From Dryas octopetala (taxonomy: Eukaryota; Streptophyta; Magnoliopsida; Rosales; Rosaceae), in NCBI GenBank assembly GCA_963921425.1, contig OY992835.1:16368001-16432000 (forward strand): 64,000 bases of DNA, written 5' to 3'. Position 1 is the first letter of the stretch. Each line of letters opens with the position of its first letter. Below are positions 61,616 to 64,000 of the stretch, piece after piece. Made by a program: the position numbers and the translations under genes. Under the pieces are notes generated by a model, which did not search any database, was not told the DNA's origin, and saw nothing but the letters and a program-made list of their open reading frames with translations.

Positions 61616-63581
61616 GGGGAAAAACAAATGTCCCAATTTTAAATTAATATATGGGGTAATAGTATAGTACTTGAACATGTATAATATGAGGGAAAGAGAG
61701 AAGGGTATTAAAATATAGTTTTGAACAGTTGAAAGAAGTATAATGGGGGTTTGGAAAAGATAAGGCTTTTGGTCAGTTTGGTGGGGGGTGTAAGAGTATA
61801 TTTTTGCAGATGGGGAGCATGAGATATCAGAAATCAGAGCATTTTGTATATATAATCCAATTAACTAATTGAATTCTTTATTCAATTCTTTGTTTGATTT
61901 TTTGTATTCTTTTAGTGGGAAAGCTCTGACCTCCTTTTGGTTGCTTATGTATGCCATTCCATGCGCACTGTAAAGTTGCAGTAAAAATTTGTTGCAGTCA
62001 GATTAGTGTTGAATAGTAAGAGCATCTTTTACAGTAGTACCACTGTCTTTCTAAAAGAGTTCCATTAATCATAGTTTTAATCATAACCACTTTTTTGTTT
62101 TCCCTTTCTACTACACTAGCTACTTTTTCTTGGTACAGATTTATATATATGGTTCCACCACCAAGATAACCTTTAGGACAGTCCTACTATATATACATCA
62201 AACACTTATCAATTTGACTGCAGTACGTCTCTATCTAGCTACCATGAAAAAGAAAGACAAGTACATGTTTGATAAACTGATATTAGTTAAATTGAAATTT
62301 ATTGGGTCTAGAATTGGGATGTGCTTAAGAGCTCCAATTTTGTTACAACCTTTTGACTTGTCGAGATGCTTTTTTACTTGATTGAATGTGTGGTCAAAAT
62401 TTATAGTTTGGTAATAGAAATTACCTTATATCATAAGCTATTTGTTCACAACTACATCATGCACATCAACTTACGTTAACATTAATGATATGAAGTCTCT
62501 GTACTGTAAATGGTGAGAGTACAATTTGTAGCATTGGACAGTAATATATCCATCCATTCATGCATACATACATACATGTGTTGATCAAAAAGAAATGCAG
62601 GGTAAACAAACTTGTTAGGATTTGCATCTTGGACATAAAAACTATTAGGACAGTTGTTGGCAGGCAATCAGTCAGAGGAAGAAGATAGCATAGGAGCAAG
62701 TTGCAAAAAGAATTTTGTCTTATCGCATTCACATCCCAGTTTCCCTCTTGTATATTTTACAATGCCATTAAAATTCTCTAGTTGTTACAGAGAGAGAGAG
62801 AGAGAGAGAGAGACTCAGCTGGGTTTCTGAGTCCTACCCACATGCGCCCCATCATCATTACAGCTCAGTGAATAATGGGTTGCCATAGCCCATAGCATTT
62901 GCTTAACATCTCTCTCTCTCTCTCTCTCACATTCTGTCATTCATATATATATTTGTCAACTCTCATGTTTTTCTTCACCTCTTGGGCCTCTGCAGATCAT
63001 CAGATAGCAAATATATAAAAGTGGAACATCAGATTTCTTCAAAGATATCATTGAAACCACAAGAGAGTAGTGAACATTACACCAAATTAATTACAAATAT
63101 AAAAGAATTGAATTATATACCAACTAACTAAATTAATATTTCACCATGATTAATTCATAAATTTCAAATTGCAAACAGGGGAAGTGACATGGGACTACTA
63201 CTACTGCCTGGTTTAGCCGAAACGATCTGCTAGAATTAAGAGGCGCAGCCAACTATGGGGCTTTCTCTAATGTGGGATCGATGCAGGATATGATTATCGA
63301 ATGCTCTCTTACATCCAGCATTTCGCATTTAGGAAATTATTAATTGGAACAGAGAATACTCTATATCAGTTAAACTCTATATATATGCTCTCTTACCTAC
63401 GTATTGTGAATGGTGACAAATGTATCAAAGTTGAGGATGGACTAATTTTCTTTAGTAGCCACATTTCAAGTTATCAGAATTGAGAAGTGTGTGTGAAACC
63501 CTTGTTTAAGAAATGCTATGGACAATTAGCATGGTTGTCCTTAAAATGATTTTGCTCACCACTTTTAATCATTATGTTGTA
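61616..63581. other. Upstream region of the bHLH gene
   Basis: No gene recognised. (GA)n at about 62790-62812 and (CT)n at about 62909-62928 face each other and could pair. Otherwise AT-rich. Confidence 0.4.
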
Positions 63582-63689
63582 CGTGAATTGGGGTTGGCCT
63601 AATTGGCCGAGGACAAAAACTCCCCCCCTCCACACCCGGGTTCGAACCCTCCTCCCTCCCTTGTACTCAAAAAAAAAAAAAAACAAAAA
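63582..63689 (+). mobile_element. tRNA-derived SINE with 12-bp target duplication
   Basis: CATTATGTTGTA occurs at 63570-63581 and 63690-63701. The 108-bp insert has a pol III box A (TGGCCTAATTGG, about 63595-63606), a box B (GGTTCGAACCC, 63639-63649), a C-rich body and an A-rich 3' tail. It looks complete and young. Confidence 0.85.
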
Positions 63690-63701
63690 CATTATGTTGT
63701 A

Positions 63702-64000
63702 TATTACTATTTTACTTTGTCTCAATTGTTATACATATTGACTATGGTTAACTTGTTACAATTCCCGGCCAAAAAAAAAAAAATTTTACAATAATATGCA
63801 TCCACATATTAACTTTGATGATGTATAACATGGGCAAAAATATTTGAATTTGATATAATAATTTATGGTGATCGTACGCCTTAGAGTTACTTTAAAACCT
63901 TATACCCAATGAAAAAACAATCCCTAAAAATTTACCTCGTTACCCTAAAAAACTATAATGTGTAACATGACACGCTTTGAATAAAATAGTAATGTATATA
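63702..64000. other. Terminal AT-rich stretch
   Basis: No gene or element seen, apart from an A-run near 63771-63782. Confidence 0.4.

Overview
The window is plant nuclear DNA, from a eudicot. It is AT-rich with GT-AG introns, W-box-rich promoters, Ty1-copia, LARD-like, MULE, hAT, LINE and SINE insertions, and a tandem cluster of malectin-like/LRR receptor kinases (LRR-I subfamily, the family of Arabidopsis IOS1, FRK1 and MEE39). Rosaceae is plausible but I cannot prove the species.

Layout. Five long receptor-kinase genes lie on the + strand, each readable as 13 exons: A (1167-5284), C (15455-19596), D (25625-29784), E (44610-48724) and F (51130-55644). A, C and D are recent duplicates; D is a mosaic, A-like at the 5' end and C-like at the 3' end. 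E and F are older paralogues. E has a stop that removes the usual C-tail after the kinase domain. F has an extra base at one splice acceptor. A small chimeric fragment (B, 12549-12840) joins malectin and kinase pieces. The last gene, on the - strand (59474-60955), encodes an intronless bHLH transcription factor of the HEC/IND/bHLH87 group.

Between the kinase genes lies a graveyard of decayed kinase and LRR exons, partly a block duplication (about 35.3-40.9 kb against 41.0-44.1 kb). It is riddled with mobile elements whose target-site duplications can be read directly: a Ty1-copia element (5618-10543), a non-autonomous LTR element filled with a decamer satellite (30853-34737) that split a 271-bp MULE-type MITE, a MULE-like element (10859-11957), a hAT-like element, a 5'-truncated LINE and a tRNA-derived SINE.

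The most unusual signal is a family of 14 short tRNA-like units, all on the + strand, scattered from 10.7 to 43.3 kb. Better copies have a 7-bp acceptor stem, a 5-bp T-arm with a TTCGACT loop, D-loop-like GG, no room for an anticodon arm, a CAA-rich and TATA-like upstream region and an oligo-T run just downstream. Two copies carry compensatory acceptor-stem changes. They look like small pol III genes or their relics, amplified together with the kinase array. The five kinases would act as plasma-membrane receptors; I see no sign that they and the bHLH gene form one pathway. All statements come from reading the sequence by eye, without database search or folding software.
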